Shown: positions 10,233 to 18,650 of the stretch, piece after piece
Layout: each line of letters begins with the position of its first letter
Numbering within the stretch: position 1 is the first letter of the stretch
From: Trichormus sp. M33_DOE_039
Lineage (GTDB): Bacteria; Cyanobacteriota; Cyanobacteriia; Cyanobacteriales; Nostocaceae
Direction: 5' to 3'
DNA length: 64,000 nucleotides
NCBI GenBank assembly: GCA_015296085.1
Contig: DVDT01000020.1
Location: 62,001-126,000, forward strand
Notes under the pieces: model-generated
Seen by the model: the letters and a program-made list of their open reading frames with translations, nothing else
Database searches by the model: none
What the model was told of the DNA's origin: nothing
Position numbers and translations under genes: made by a program

Positions 10233-11117
10233 TTATGGTTTTAAATAATCCTTGGGATTCTCCGCCACCCAACCTAGGGAGGAACTGGAACGAATTTCAA
10301 AATGCAGATGGGATTGTTTCCCTGTGGGTTGTCCAGTTGTGCCTACAGTGCCGATTGACTGCCCTTTGCTGACTTGTTGACCGACTTTGACTTGAATACT
10401 ATCAAGATGGGCGTAACGGCTTTGTAATCCACCGCTATGATTAATAATCACCAAATTACCGTACGTCCCCTGATTTTGAGCAAATACTACTGCACCTGGA
10501 GCGATCGCATCCACCGCAGTTCCTACATTGGCCAACAAATCAACACCGCTATGGAAGAAGACTTGACCTGTATTCGGGTTAATTTGCCAGCCATAGGGTA
10601 ATCCCACCTCAGCCGCTTGTTGTAAAGGATAGCCAGATAATTGAACTGGTGCAGTGGACGTAGTCGCTTTAGGAGATGTAGTAAAAGAACCATTAGGTGA
10701 CCAATTTACCCCCGGTACAAAGACAATTCTGGGGTCTTTTTGACAGCCATTCACCTCAAACAGTGCATCAGGACGGACTTTATATCTTGCTGCTACTTGT
10801 CGCCAAGTTTGACCACTAGGGACTTCAACTACAATCCCATTGTAAGGAGGAATTTGTAATATACTGCCCACAGCTGGCTGTGAACCATTTTGAAGAGATG
10901 GATTCATCCCTACAATCGTTTCTGGAATGAGATTATAACGTTGAGCGATGCTAACTAACGTATCCCCACGAACTACTTGATGCCGCCGAAATCGAGACAA
11001 AGCCGAAACAGGACAACCTTCTACAGCGGCACTAGAATTATTTGAATTTGGTAGTATGGCGAGTCCTAAAGTACTGACTAAGCCACACAGAAAGATAAAA
11101 CGATGAGGAAAAGTCAT
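10233..11117 (-). CDS. Secreted LysM / M23 metallopeptidase (murein hydrolase or activator)
   Basis: The 294-residue protein has an N-terminal signal peptide (FIFLCGLVSTLGLAILP), two LysM peptidoglycan-binding modules (VRGDTLVSIAQRYNL at about residue 50, then VPSGQTWRQVAARYKV) and a C-terminal peptidase M23 domain. The zinc ligands are visible as HSGVDL (His and Asp) and the HxH of SHLHFEIR; a further histidine lies in SRYAHLDSI. All key residues are present, so it should be an active glycyl-type endopeptidase, or an amidase activator, acting on the cell wall. It is divergent from the HtrA-type protease gene. Confidence 0.93.
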   Translation of the reverse strand: MTFPHRFIFLCGLVSTLGLAILPNSNNSSAAVEGCPVSALSRFRRHQVVRGDTLVSIAQRYNLIPETIVGMNPSLQNGSQPAVGSILQIPPYNGIVVEVPSGQTWRQVAARYKVRPDALFEVNGCQKDPRIVFVPGVNWSPNGSFTTSPKATTSTAPVQLSGYPLQQAAEVGLPYGWQINPNTGQVFFHSGVDLLANVGTAVDAIAPGAVVFAQNQGTYGNLVIINHSGGLQSRYAHLDSIQVKVGQQVSKGQSIGTVGTTGQPTGKQSHLHFEIRSSSSLGWVAENPKDYLKP

Positions 11118-11313
11118 GGATATAAGTTAAGAAAGCCTTAATCTTAGATTTTAGTCATTAGTCGTTAGTCATTAATCATTAGTTTCTCCCAACCCCAATC
11201 CTCAATCTCAACGCACAAAAACTACCAAATGTTAAATTTATCTGTCCACTTTCTGGTTGCTTGACTAAACTTATAAGTTAGCAACTGCATTGCTGTCCTT
11301 AAACGTAGTCATT

Positions 11314-12519
11314 ATGAATTTATCATTAAAGCAACTAGCCGTTTACCTATCTTTATTGGCGATCGGCGGTGGTGCAGGTTTGTTAGGCAATCGCTATTTC
11401 CTCCCACACAATCGTTCATTTCAACAACTCAAAAATGTCACAGTCGCTTTACCCTCGGAAACTGTGACTCCCAATCCTGTAAGTGGCTCTCCAGGAGCTA
11501 TTAGTGGTGATAATGTCAACTTTATTGCTCATGCAGTCCAAAAAGTTGGCCCTGCTGTTGTCAGGATTAATGCTACTCGTAAAGTAGCTAATCCCATTTC
11601 AGATGCTTTAAAAAATCCTTTATTACGTCGATTTTTTGGCGAAGATGAACAACCGCTACCCCAAGAAAGAATTGAGCGCGGTACTGGTTCGGGGTTTATT
11701 TTGAGTGAAAAAGGGCAAGTGCTGACTAATGCCCATGTTGTAGCTGATACAGATACAGTACAAGTCACTCTTAAGGATGGCAGAACTTTTGAAGGGAAGG
11801 TAGTGGGAATTGATAACGTGACAGATGTGGCTGTAGTCAAGATTCCCGGCGATAACTTGCCGACGGTGAACTTAGGTAATTCACAAAATTTAATTCCTGG
11901 ACAGTGGGCGATCGCGATCGGCAATCCTTTAGGTTTAGATAATACCGTTACTATTGGCATTATTAGTGCCACAGACCGCACTAGCGCGCAAGTGGGAGTC
12001 CCTGATAAACGAGTCAGCTTTATTCAAACTGATGCTGCTATTAATCCAGGTAATTCCGGTGGGCCTTTATTAAATGCCCAGGGTGAAGTAATCGGAGTGA
12101 ATACCGCTATTCGTGCTGATGCTCAAGGGTTGGGTTTTGCCATCCCTATAGAAACTGCTGCCCGTGTCGCTAATGAGTTGTTTACCAAAGGACGTGTAGA
12201 ACACCCCTTTTTAGGGATTGAAATGACGGACTTATCTCCCACGAAAAAGCAACAGATTAATCAAGAAAATAAGCTCGATATTCAACAAGAAACTGGCGTT
12301 GTCATTAAAGGCGTGCTGGAGGACTCACCAGCTCAACGGGCAGGATTACTCCCTGGCGATGTGATTCAAAAGATTAATGATAAACCTGTCAAAACATCAG
12401 CTCAAGTGCAGAAACAGGTTGAATCGAGCAGCGTGGGAGATATTCTCGCCGTAGAAGTTAATCGTGGTGGGAAAATTATCAGTTTGAAAGTGCAGTCAGG
12501 TGTTTACCCCAAAAAGTAG
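11314..12519 (+). CDS. HtrA/Deg-type periplasmic serine protease (HhoA/HhoB/HtrA group)
   Basis: The protease belongs to family S1C, and its catalytic triad is complete: His in TNAHVVAD, Asp in VTDVAVVKI and Ser in GNSGGPLLN. One PDZ domain follows (LEDSPAQRAGLLPGDVIQKI). The N-terminus has one hydrophobic segment that anchors or exports it, so it should work in the periplasm on misfolded proteins. The upstream TTG at 11290 would add eight residues, but the ATG at 11314 gives a normal cyanobacterial signal sequence and is preferred. The three cyanobacterial paralogues HtrA, HhoA and HhoB cannot be told apart without an alignment. Confidence 0.93.
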   Translation: MNLSLKQLAVYLSLLAIGGGAGLLGNRYFLPHNRSFQQLKNVTVALPSETVTPNPVSGSPGAISGDNVNFIAHAVQKVGPAVVRINATRKVANPISDALKNPLLRRFFGEDEQPLPQERIERGTGSGFILSEKGQVLTNAHVVADTDTVQVTLKDGRTFEGKVVGIDNVTDVAVVKIPGDNLPTVNLGNSQNLIPGQWAIAIGNPLGLDNTVTIGIISATDRTSAQVGVPDKRVSFIQTDAAINPGNSGGPLLNAQGEVIGVNTAIRADAQGLGFAIPIETAARVANELFTKGRVEHPFLGIEMTDLSPTKKQQINQENKLDIQQETGVVIKGVLEDSPAQRAGLLPGDVIQKINDKPVKTSAQVQKQVESSSVGDILAVEVNRGGKIISLKVQSGVYPKK

Positions 12520-12612
12520 TCATTAGTCAACAGTCTTTGGTCTGTAATCTTTGCACACTCATTTTTTTGACTATGGACTATGGACTACGGACTTTTGACT
12601 ATAGACTCTGAA

Positions 12613-12966
12613 CTATTGACCATTAGACAAATGATCTAACTGCATTCTTTGTTCCATTTGGCGCAGAAAATAACCTGTCATCATCGCCGACGCTAGGAGT
12701 CCGGCTAGGTTTTCCTTATCAGTGGTTATTTGGACGTTGAAATTTTCTGCGGGGAGCATTCCCACTAGCCCTTGTACGTTCTGGGAAATAATTTGTTTAA
12801 TTTCCGGGCTGACAGACTGGGCAACACGGGCTAGAACTTCTGGAGACTGATGTTGGAGATATTTAAGTAACTGATTGGGGGTTTCCCCAAAGTGGTCAGA
12901 AAGCAGTTGGTTGGGGTGTTCCTCAGAGTTGTCGTTCAAAAAATCAGGATCAAACACCATTGGCAA
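12613..12966 (-). CDS. DUF760 family protein
   Basis: This is a small acidic soluble protein of 117 residues matching my memory of the DUF760 family, which is conserved in cyanobacteria and plastids. The recognisable core is NQLLKYLQHQSPEVLARVAQ and the block VQGLVGMLPAENFNVQITT followed by a small-residue helix (LAGLLASAMMTGYFLRQME). The function is unknown. It is convergent with the HtrA-type gene, and a miniature element follows upstream. Confidence 0.82.
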   Translation of the reverse strand: MPMVFDPDFLNDNSEEHPNQLLSDHFGETPNQLLKYLQHQSPEVLARVAQSVSPEIKQIISQNVQGLVGMLPAENFNVQITTDKENLAGLLASAMMTGYFLRQMEQRMQLDHLSNGQ

Positions 12967-13279
12967 TTCTTTTTAGCTTAGTTGCTAATTCTACTTTAAA
13001 CCATAGTACAAGGGTAGTGGGTAATTGAGCATTGGGAATGGGGCATTGGATTTTTACCCACACCCTTACCTCACAAGTGTAGGTTTTTTACGCTTTGCCT
13101 ATAAGACAATGTTTAAGGGTGTAAGGGTGTGGGGGTGTAGGGGTGGATGAAAATATGATTCTGTCGTTCGTTTGATAGTCATCACTCACTGCTCTATTAA
13201 AAACCTAAACCTGTCAGCACACCCTTACACCCTTACACCCCCATACCCTTACACCCCTACACCCCCACACCTCTAATCT
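12967..13279. other. Gap between DUF760 gene and scpB, filled by repeats
   Basis: About half of the gap is one miniature inverted-repeat element (13070-13217). The rest is minisatellite of the ACACCCTTAC / CCCTACACCC type, which abuts the scpB stop codon. Confidence 0.75.
13070..13217 (-). mobile_element. Miniature inverted-repeat element MITE-A, copy 1
   Basis: The 148-bp element has 19-bp terminal inverted repeats related to CTGACAGGTGTAGGTTTTT and is flanked by an 11-bp direct repeat CACACCCTTAC (13059-13069 and 13218-13228). The same element, in opposite orientation, lies at 42292-42439. It has no coding capacity. The interior carries a TGTAAGGGTG-type minisatellite, which makes the direct repeat slightly less certain. 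Confidence 0.85.
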
Positions 13280-13807
13280 CTATTCCCCAGTTTCCAGTTC
13301 TAGTTCTAATTGTTGTTCTTTCTGGCTAGTTTCTAAGATTTGGGGCAGTTGTTCAATTTGGAAATATTGATGAAATTTTGATGTGACCTGTAGTGAATAG
13401 GAACGGGATTCTTGATCACGTCGTTTGCGAACAAAACCCAGTTCAACTAGTTCGGGAACGTGTTGATATACTCCTGAACCACGTAGATTAATTAAATCAC
13501 TTTGGCGGATAGGACTATTTAGGGCGATCGCTGCTAGTGTCCGCAACGCTCCCAAGCCTAATTCCACGGGAATCAGCGTTTGTACTAAGTCATGGAAGTC
13601 AGACCGGAGTTGTAAACTATAACCAGCTGGTGTTTCTACAACTTCCAGTGCGCTATCTCGACGGGCGTAGTTGTCCATTAATTCAATGATGCCTTCTTCA
13701 ACCGTAGCGCGATCGCAGGCGGCATACTCGGCGATTTCACCGAGCGACAAAGGTTTACCCTTCAAGTAGAGAATCGCTTCTATCTTAGTCGCTGTGGCTG
13801 TGGTCAT
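13280..13807 (-). CDS. scpB: Segregation and condensation protein B
   Basis: ScpB is the winged-helix subunit that joins SMC and ScpA (kleisin) in bacterial condensin and helps chromosome segregation. The protein begins MTTATATKIEAILYLKGKPL, has paired winged helices (LSLGEIAEYAACDRATVEE; IRQSDLINLRGSGVYQHVPE) and the motif ALRTLAAIALNSP. An in-frame ATG seven codons upstream (13828) lies inside repeat DNA and is rejected. The C-terminus is acidic and ends next to the minisatellite. scpA and smc are not in the window. Confidence 0.92.
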   Translation of the reverse strand: MTTATATKIEAILYLKGKPLSLGEIAEYAACDRATVEEGIIELMDNYARRDSALEVVETPAGYSLQLRSDFHDLVQTLIPVELGLGALRTLAAIALNSPIRQSDLINLRGSGVYQHVPELVELGFVRKRRDQESRSYSLQVTSKFHQYFQIEQLPQILETSQKEQQLELELETGE

Positions 13808-13819
13808 AAATTCCAGTTC

Positions 13820-13947
13820 AAAATTCAAAATTCATCTTGGAAAGTTACTCCTTCTGGGCAAGGCCCAAGACCGCACTTTCCGCAAAATTCAAAATTCATC
13901 TTGGAAAGTTACTCTTGCTGGGCAAGGCCCAAGACCGCACTTTCCGC
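13820..13947. repeat. 64-bp tandem duplication with inverted ends, upstream of scpB
   Basis: Two head-to-tail 64-bp units (13820-13883, 13884-13947) differ at only about two positions. Each starts AAAATTCAAAATTCATCTTG and ends with ACTTTCCGC, so each unit has inverted ends (GGAAAGT/ACTTTCC). Relatives with longer interiors are at 38965-39077 and 42249-42519. Confidence 0.9.
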
Positions 13948-14323
13948 AAAATCCACAATTTGAACTTTGCCTACTGAATTTTTCTGTTGAGGTTGGATAA
14001 CTCTTGAGCAATAAGTGTGTGGGATCATACCTTTTTTTGGTGTTTAAGTCAATGTAAAATCCCAACGTTTATAGAAATTGGAAGTCGGCATTTACTCCCC
14101 CTGCCCAGTTTTTAATAGAGCAGTGAGTGATGACTATCAAACCAACGACAGAATCACATTTTCATCCACCCCTACACCCTAGGGCTAATTCATGTTCTAC
14201 AGAGAAAAATCAGACTCTTAATTTCTGCGTAGCCTACTTAGCGAAACAAAATAATCAAGGAACAAAAGTATTGGATTCCTAAATTTTCTCTGGCTACAAA
14301 GAATCAGCCCTACCCCTACACCC
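13948..14323. other. Gap upstream of scpB with nested miniature elements
   Basis: No gene is visible here. The gap holds AT-rich sequence, then a damaged MITE-A copy (from 14101) interrupted by a second element, MITE-B, at 14180-14312. Confidence 0.75.
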
Positions 14324-14343
14324 CTACACCCCTACACCCCTAC
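14101..14343 (+). mobile_element. Damaged MITE-A copy 3, interrupted by MITE-B
   Basis: The stretch TTTTTAATAGAGCAGTGAG onward to the ATTTTCATCCACCCCTACACC block matches the two complete MITE-A copies, but the left terminal repeat is partly deleted (CTGCCCAGTTTTT). The right end is missing after MITE-B; only minisatellite remains and runs into ispD. Confidence 0.75.
14180..14312. mobile_element. Miniature inverted-repeat element MITE-B
   Basis: The 133-bp element has imperfect inverted ends of about 28 bp: the left end starts TAGGGCTAATTC and the right end, reverse complemented, starts TAGGGCTGATTC, both continuing to CAGAGAAAA. An identical 11-bp CCCCTACACCC stands on each side, although it lies within minisatellite. 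There is no ORF. It sits inside the older MITE-A remnant. Confidence 0.8.
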
Positions 14344-15013
14344 TACTGAGAATAAATTCTGCGATCGCTAGGTCTTGAGGGGTGGTAATTTTCAGATTGG
14401 TTTCTTCTCCAGCGACAATTTGTACTTCAATGCCGCATTTTTCAAATAAAGCTGCATCGTCGGTGACTTCCCATCCTTGGCTAATACCTTCAGCATGACA
14501 CTGTTTTAATAGCTGGACGTTAAATCCTTGGGGGGTCTGGGCTGCCCAAAGGTAGCTACGGTCGGGTGTACTTTGAATTATGCCATTACCATCCACAACC
14601 TTGATTGTGTCCTTCACTGGGACAGCCGCAATTAAGCCGGAACACTGGCGAATGGCTTGGGCGCAGGCGTTGAATAAATCTGGTGTTACCAAACATCTAG
14701 CCCCATCATGAATTAAAACCTGTTGAGCCTCGGTTGGTAGTGCCTGTAAGCCGTTGTAAACCGATTCTTGGCGGGTAGCACCACCGATGATTAATTCCAC
14801 TGGTTTAGTTAGCTGTAGATTGGCAAGAATTTCCTTAAATTCCGGCCAGTCAGTGGGTTGAGAAATAATTCCAATCCAAGTGATTTCCTGGGCTGCTTGT
14901 GCAGCCAAGAGAGTCCAAGCCAGAATAGATTGCGATCGCACTTGCAAAAGTAGTTTATTCCGTTGACTCCCCATTCTTTTGCCGACACCTGCGGCGGGAA
15001 TTAGTAAATACAC
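14324..15013 (-). CDS. ispD: 2-C-methyl-D-erythritol 4-phosphate cytidylyltransferase
   Basis: IspD transfers CMP from CTP to methylerythritol 4-phosphate in the plastid-type isoprenoid (MEP) pathway, which feeds carotenoids, phytol and quinones. The nucleotide-binding N-terminus LLIPAAGVGKRMGSQRNKLL, the VLIHDGARCLVTPDLF block with its aspartate, and the late TDDAALFE and LKITTPQDLAIAEFIL motifs are all present. I prefer the GTG at 15013, which gives the usual short N-terminus; a TTG at 15025 would add four residues. The last residues (SRGVGV) are encoded by CCCCTACACCCC minisatellite, so the gene's end has been shaped by repeat DNA. Confidence 0.94.
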   Translation of the reverse strand: MYLLIPAAGVGKRMGSQRNKLLLQVRSQSILAWTLLAAQAAQEITWIGIISQPTDWPEFKEILANLQLTKPVELIIGGATRQESVYNGLQALPTEAQQVLIHDGARCLVTPDLFNACAQAIRQCSGLIAAVPVKDTIKVVDGNGIIQSTPDRSYLWAAQTPQGFNVQLLKQCHAEGISQGWEVTDDAALFEKCGIEVQIVAGEETNLKITTPQDLAIAEFILSSRGVGV

Positions 15014-15029
15014 AGCAATCCTCAATCTT

Positions 15030-15075
15030 TAAACTAGGGGTGTAAGGGTATAGGGGTGTAAGGGTGTAGGGGAAA
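15030..15075. repeat. TGTAAGGGTG minisatellite upstream of ispD
   Basis: This is a run of GGGGTGTAAGGGTATAGGG-type units, the same sequence type that fills the MITE-A interior. It separates ispD from the divergent glycosyltransferase gene and is followed by heptamer-like CCCAATTCCCC repeats to about 15150. Confidence 0.75.
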
Positions 15076-15193
15076 TCTTTAATTCCCAATTCCCCATTCT
15101 CCATACCCAATTCTCCATGCCTAATCCCCAATATCTAATATCTAATACCTATATTCACCTAAAATAAGGAGCGAGTAAGCGTCAATAATTATT

Positions 15194-16150
15194 ATGCGAG
15201 TAGTAGCCCTTGTACCTGGCGGAATTGGCGATCAAATTCTCTTCTTTCCGACTCTAGACGATTTGAGGAGATATTATCCAAACGCGCAACTAGATGTCGT
15301 TACCGAACCCCGGTCAAAGGCTGCCTACCGGGTGAGTAAGTCAGTGAATGAGGTACTGGCTTTCGATTACAAAGACCGTAACAGCCTGGCAGATTGGGGC
15401 AACCTAGTAGGCACAATTCGCGATCGCGAGTATGAAGTGGTCATTACTGTTGGTCACAGTTGGTTATTGGGTCTTTTCCTCTGGTTAACAGGAATTCCCA
15501 CACGTATCGGCTACCAAGGTAAAGGCTCTGGATTTTTCACCAATTCTGTACCGTTGAAATCATCTCAGTATGTAGCAGATACTTACCATAATTTGCTGCA
15601 ACCGTTGGGTGTGACCACTCCTACCCCAGAGTTAGCGGTGAATGTGCCGAAACCTGATATTGAGTGGGCGCAAAACGAACAGAAACGCCTAGGAGTAAAT
15701 AATGGTTATGTATTGATTTATGGTGGTTCTAGTTGGCTATCCAAACCTCAAACTGGGGATACCTTATACCCGGTGGATAACTGGCAAGCAATCATTCAAG
15801 ACTTTCAAACTAAACAACCAGATTTACCTGTAGTTGTCATTCAAGGCCCCAATGATGAAGCATTTGTGCGATCGCTTCGGGATTTAGTCCCTAATATTAA
15901 AGTGATGACTCCTGAAGATATCGGCAAATTAGCCGCAATCATTGCCGGAGCTAGCTTGATGTTAACTACTGACACTGTGCCATTACAACTCAGTGTGGCG
16001 GTACAAACTTACACAATTGGTTTATTTGGTTCTACAGAGCCAAGCAAAATGTTACCAAAAAGTGATAAGTTCTTGGGCATCAAATCTTCGACCGGCAAGA
16101 TAGCAGATATTAGTCCCCAAACTATTTTAGAAAAAGTCTGGGGAGGATAA
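15194..16150 (+). CDS. Family 9 glycosyltransferase (heptosyltransferase-like)
   Basis: The 318-residue protein resembles the ADP-heptose:LPS heptosyltransferase family (GT9). The N-terminal Rossmann half begins VVALVPGGIGDQILFFPTLD, and the C-terminal donor-binding half carries YVLIYGGSSW and MLTTDTVPLQLSVAV with GLFGSTEPSKM near the end. It is soluble, with no membrane segment. The acceptor is probably a cell-envelope polysaccharide; cyanobacteria generally lack the classical heptose core, so the sugar is uncertain. It is divergent from ispD across the repeat-filled spacer. Confidence 0.88.
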   Translation: MRVVALVPGGIGDQILFFPTLDDLRRYYPNAQLDVVTEPRSKAAYRVSKSVNEVLAFDYKDRNSLADWGNLVGTIRDREYEVVITVGHSWLLGLFLWLTGIPTRIGYQGKGSGFFTNSVPLKSSQYVADTYHNLLQPLGVTTPTPELAVNVPKPDIEWAQNEQKRLGVNNGYVLIYGGSSWLSKPQTGDTLYPVDNWQAIIQDFQTKQPDLPVVVIQGPNDEAFVRSLRDLVPNIKVMTPEDIGKLAAIIAGASLMLTTDTVPLQLSVAVQTYTIGLFGSTEPSKMLPKSDKFLGIKSSTGKIADISPQTILEKVWGG

Positions 16151-16265
16151 ATAGGGAATTGGGAACTGGGAATTGAGCATTAGGCATTGAGAATTGAGCA
16201 TGAATTACTCATGCCCTTTTTTCCTTGTACCTTATTTACCATGCCCCATGTCCCATGCCCCATGC

Positions 16266-16763
16266 TCAAAACAAATCAAACAAGGCATCATCTAATTCGT
16301 AACCTAGTAGTTGTGCCATAGATTTCAGCCTTGCTTGCCAAGGGATATCTTGCTGTTTTAACCAGTCGCTCAACAGAAAAACTTTGTGCATTAAAAAGAT
16401 TTCTAAAGCTTCGGGATTATACTGAATACCCTCTTTAGCACTAAATTGGTGGGGTACAAGCATAGCTGTATAACGGGCAAATTCTCCTGCTTTCCAATCT
16501 AATAAAAATGGTAGCCAGGGATATTTGGCATCTAAACGTACAAACCACAGCCTTAACTCAGGAATTTCTGATAATTCGCGAGGATCGCCGGGTTCTAATG
16601 GGTAGTTGATCTCAAACTGCAATTGCTGTTCGTAATTAGCATAGATGCTTTGTGTTTTGTTTTGAGATGCTTGCTCTTGTAGCAGTTGGTTAATTACCGT
16701 ATCGACAGGTGATAAATCTAGGGTATTAACAGAGTCGGTACTGAGTGCGATCGTGATTGTCAT
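16266..16763 (-). CDS. CRR6-family NdhI maturation factor
   Basis: The 165-residue soluble protein matches the chlororespiratory reduction 6 family (DUF1817), conserved in cyanobacteria and plants. The diagnostic stretch is PLEPGDPRELSEIPELRLWF, followed by YPWLPFLLDWKAGEFARYTA and MLVPHQFSAKEGIQYNPEAL. The plant protein helps assemble the NdhI-containing arm of NDH-1, which drives cyclic electron flow. Length is normal and nothing is missing. It is convergent with the GT9 gene. The family is recognised from memory of its conserved blocks. Confidence 0.88.
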   Translation of the reverse strand: MTITIALSTDSVNTLDLSPVDTVINQLLQEQASQNKTQSIYANYEQQLQFEINYPLEPGDPRELSEIPELRLWFVRLDAKYPWLPFLLDWKAGEFARYTAMLVPHQFSAKEGIQYNPEALEIFLMHKVFLLSDWLKQQDIPWQARLKSMAQLLGYELDDALFDLF

Positions 16764-17910
16764 GGACTCAACAGCTACTTTTTGTACATAGTGTTAGGCT
16801 TGAAAATTCACAGTACCAGCTTTGTGCAATTGACGCTACATTTACGAATTACGCTTCATGTGAAATTACAAGCAAGGCGGGACTAACTCAAAAGACAAAA
16901 GTTTTAACCGTGTAGAAAATGCCCTACATACATTGCTCAGAAGTGCAAGGTCTTTTACCCCTCAAGATTCTTGATACATTGCCTAGATGTTATGCGTTGG
17001 TATGACCAGGTATTCAAGCCCAATTTATCTTAAATTAATAGTAAATATACTTACCACCTCTATTTGATTTATATAACTATATGTATCTATAAGTATGTAC
17101 TTAAGTAAACTATTTTAACATTTATCAATACTTCATGTTGCTTCTATCTATATTTTTGAAGGAGAGAAAAATTTCTAGTGTGCAATTTTTAAAGTTGTCT
17201 ATGCTACCCTTGTAACCCGATTAGGTGATGGTAGAATTACTGCACACTAACTAAATAAAGATGTTGAATTACTCAGCCAATTACCGTAATTACACAGGGA
17301 TTTGGGTGTTGTAAGTTTTTTTGTCAAAAAAAAGAACACTGTCTAAGTATTTTAGGCAGTAATCATGAAATATTAGTAGTGTTAATAGTTTAACCAGTCA
17401 TTAATAAAAAGTTTCTAAGTAAACATTCTTAACCAAAGAAACTTTTAAATAATATTACGTAGTTCTGGAGAAGAAAAAAACCCTGTTATAAATAGCAAGC
17501 ACATATAAAGAATAGTAATCATAACAAATCTAAGGCACTTATTATTATTGTAAAATAATCGTTTTTATTGCAACTTATTATAGATAATTCATTGTTATAA
17601 ACCTCTGAAATTCATGAAATACTTCATGCAATATTGATATCTAAAAATGTTAATATATAAATCCTTTAATAATATTTCATGCCTATTAATATAATTAAAA
17701 AATAGTAATTTATGAACATTGAAACGACGATGAGACACTAAATTAAACAACTATTTTTGTTGGGTTTACCAACCATCAATTATCGAATATTCAACAATGA
17801 GCAATGTAAACAATAAATGACATAGCTTTCGCTTTAAGCTATATAATTTTCACATCCAATCACAAAATCAAATAACACAATCAACAAAAATAATCATGAG
17901 GCTCAATACG
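16764..17910. other. 1.1-kb AT-rich stretch without recognisable genes
   Basis: Neither strand has a credible ORF. It contains one 74-bp inverted-repeat structure (17176-17249) and AT-rich runs with several ATATAA/TAATAAT blocks. It probably includes the promoter of the downstream secreted-protein genes. Base composition is clearly more AT-rich than the flanking genes. Confidence 0.6.
17176..17249. repeat. 74-bp element with TAGTGTGCA inverted ends
   Basis: TAGTGTGCA (17176-17184) is mirrored by TGCACACTA (17241-17249), and inner pieces (GCTACC...GGTAG) can also pair. It is either a very short miniature element or a structured RNA. There is no second copy in the window. Confidence 0.45.
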
Positions 17911-18561
17911 ATGAATAAGATAATGTACCTGAGTAGACTAGTTGCCATCACTTCTGTTTTTTTGATGACAATGTCGAACAATAAGCAGTTATTTGCTAAT
18001 GCTCAAGAAGCACCGACTGCACCTGAAATAACCACAAATCAAAAGATTTGTTCTTTAGATCCTGTTGAAGATTTGTTACCTTCTCTGCCAAATCAAAAAA
18101 CTAATTCCCTGTTTTCTTACCTTGCAGAAGAAGGCTTTTCACGTAGTGAAGATGGTTCTTGGGTGTGTTACGTAAACGATCCCAACAAAGAAGGACGCTA
18201 CTACACATTATTTAAAGTTAAAGAACAGAACGGTAAATTAATTGGTAGTTCATTTTTAGATGATGGCAATCTCATAGTAGGACAAGATGGCCGAAGTTTA
18301 GATTTTTTCATGACTCTGATTGAGCGTCACACAAATATCACTCAGGAAAATCAAGAAAGCGTACGCAGATATTTAGATGCTTTTATTTCCTTAGTAAAGG
18401 ATAACAAAATCAAACCCTCTCGTCGTGGGTTTCTCTTTGATGAGCCAAACCGCGCATTAATTATGTATCACCCATTATCAACGGGAGGAATTAAAGGAAC
18501 AGCAATTACCATCAATATTCAACTATCTAAAAATGTTAGTTCTTATCCAACTCAAAACTAA
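17911..18561 (+). CDS. Unrecognised secreted protein
   Basis: I do not recognise this protein of 216 residues. The ATG at 17911 is chosen because a GAGG lies nine bases before it; an upstream ATG at 17896 would add five residues. The N-terminus is a signal peptide (YLSRLVAITSVFLMTMS) with likely cleavage after NA in LFANAQEAP. The mature part has two cysteines (KICSLD and SWVCYV), a QKTNSLFSYLAEEGFSRSEDG block and a beta-rich C-terminus. No membrane anchor is seen, so it should be periplasmic or extracellular. The second secreted protein gene starts about 90 bases after its stop, suggesting an operon. Confidence 0.7.
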   Translation: MNKIMYLSRLVAITSVFLMTMSNNKQLFANAQEAPTAPEITTNQKICSLDPVEDLLPSLPNQKTNSLFSYLAEEGFSRSEDGSWVCYVNDPNKEGRYYTLFKVKEQNGKLIGSSFLDDGNLIVGQDGRSLDFFMTLIERHTNITQENQESVRRYLDAFISLVKDNKIKPSRRGFLFDEPNRALIMYHPLSTGGIKGTAITINIQLSKNVSSYPTQN

Positions 18562-18650
18562 GTATTTACTTGTCTAACAAAGATTGTTTAGTTTGATCAA
18601 GTGATTACTTCTAGCAAACATTCTGTGTCATCTACCGGAGAAGGGTCTTG

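Noticed and set aside
13059-13279. Minisatellite of ACACCCTTAC units as a telomere or CRISPR-like feature
   Set aside because: Units are short, degenerate and occur within MITE-A interiors and around them; they belong to ordinary repeat DNA of such genomes.
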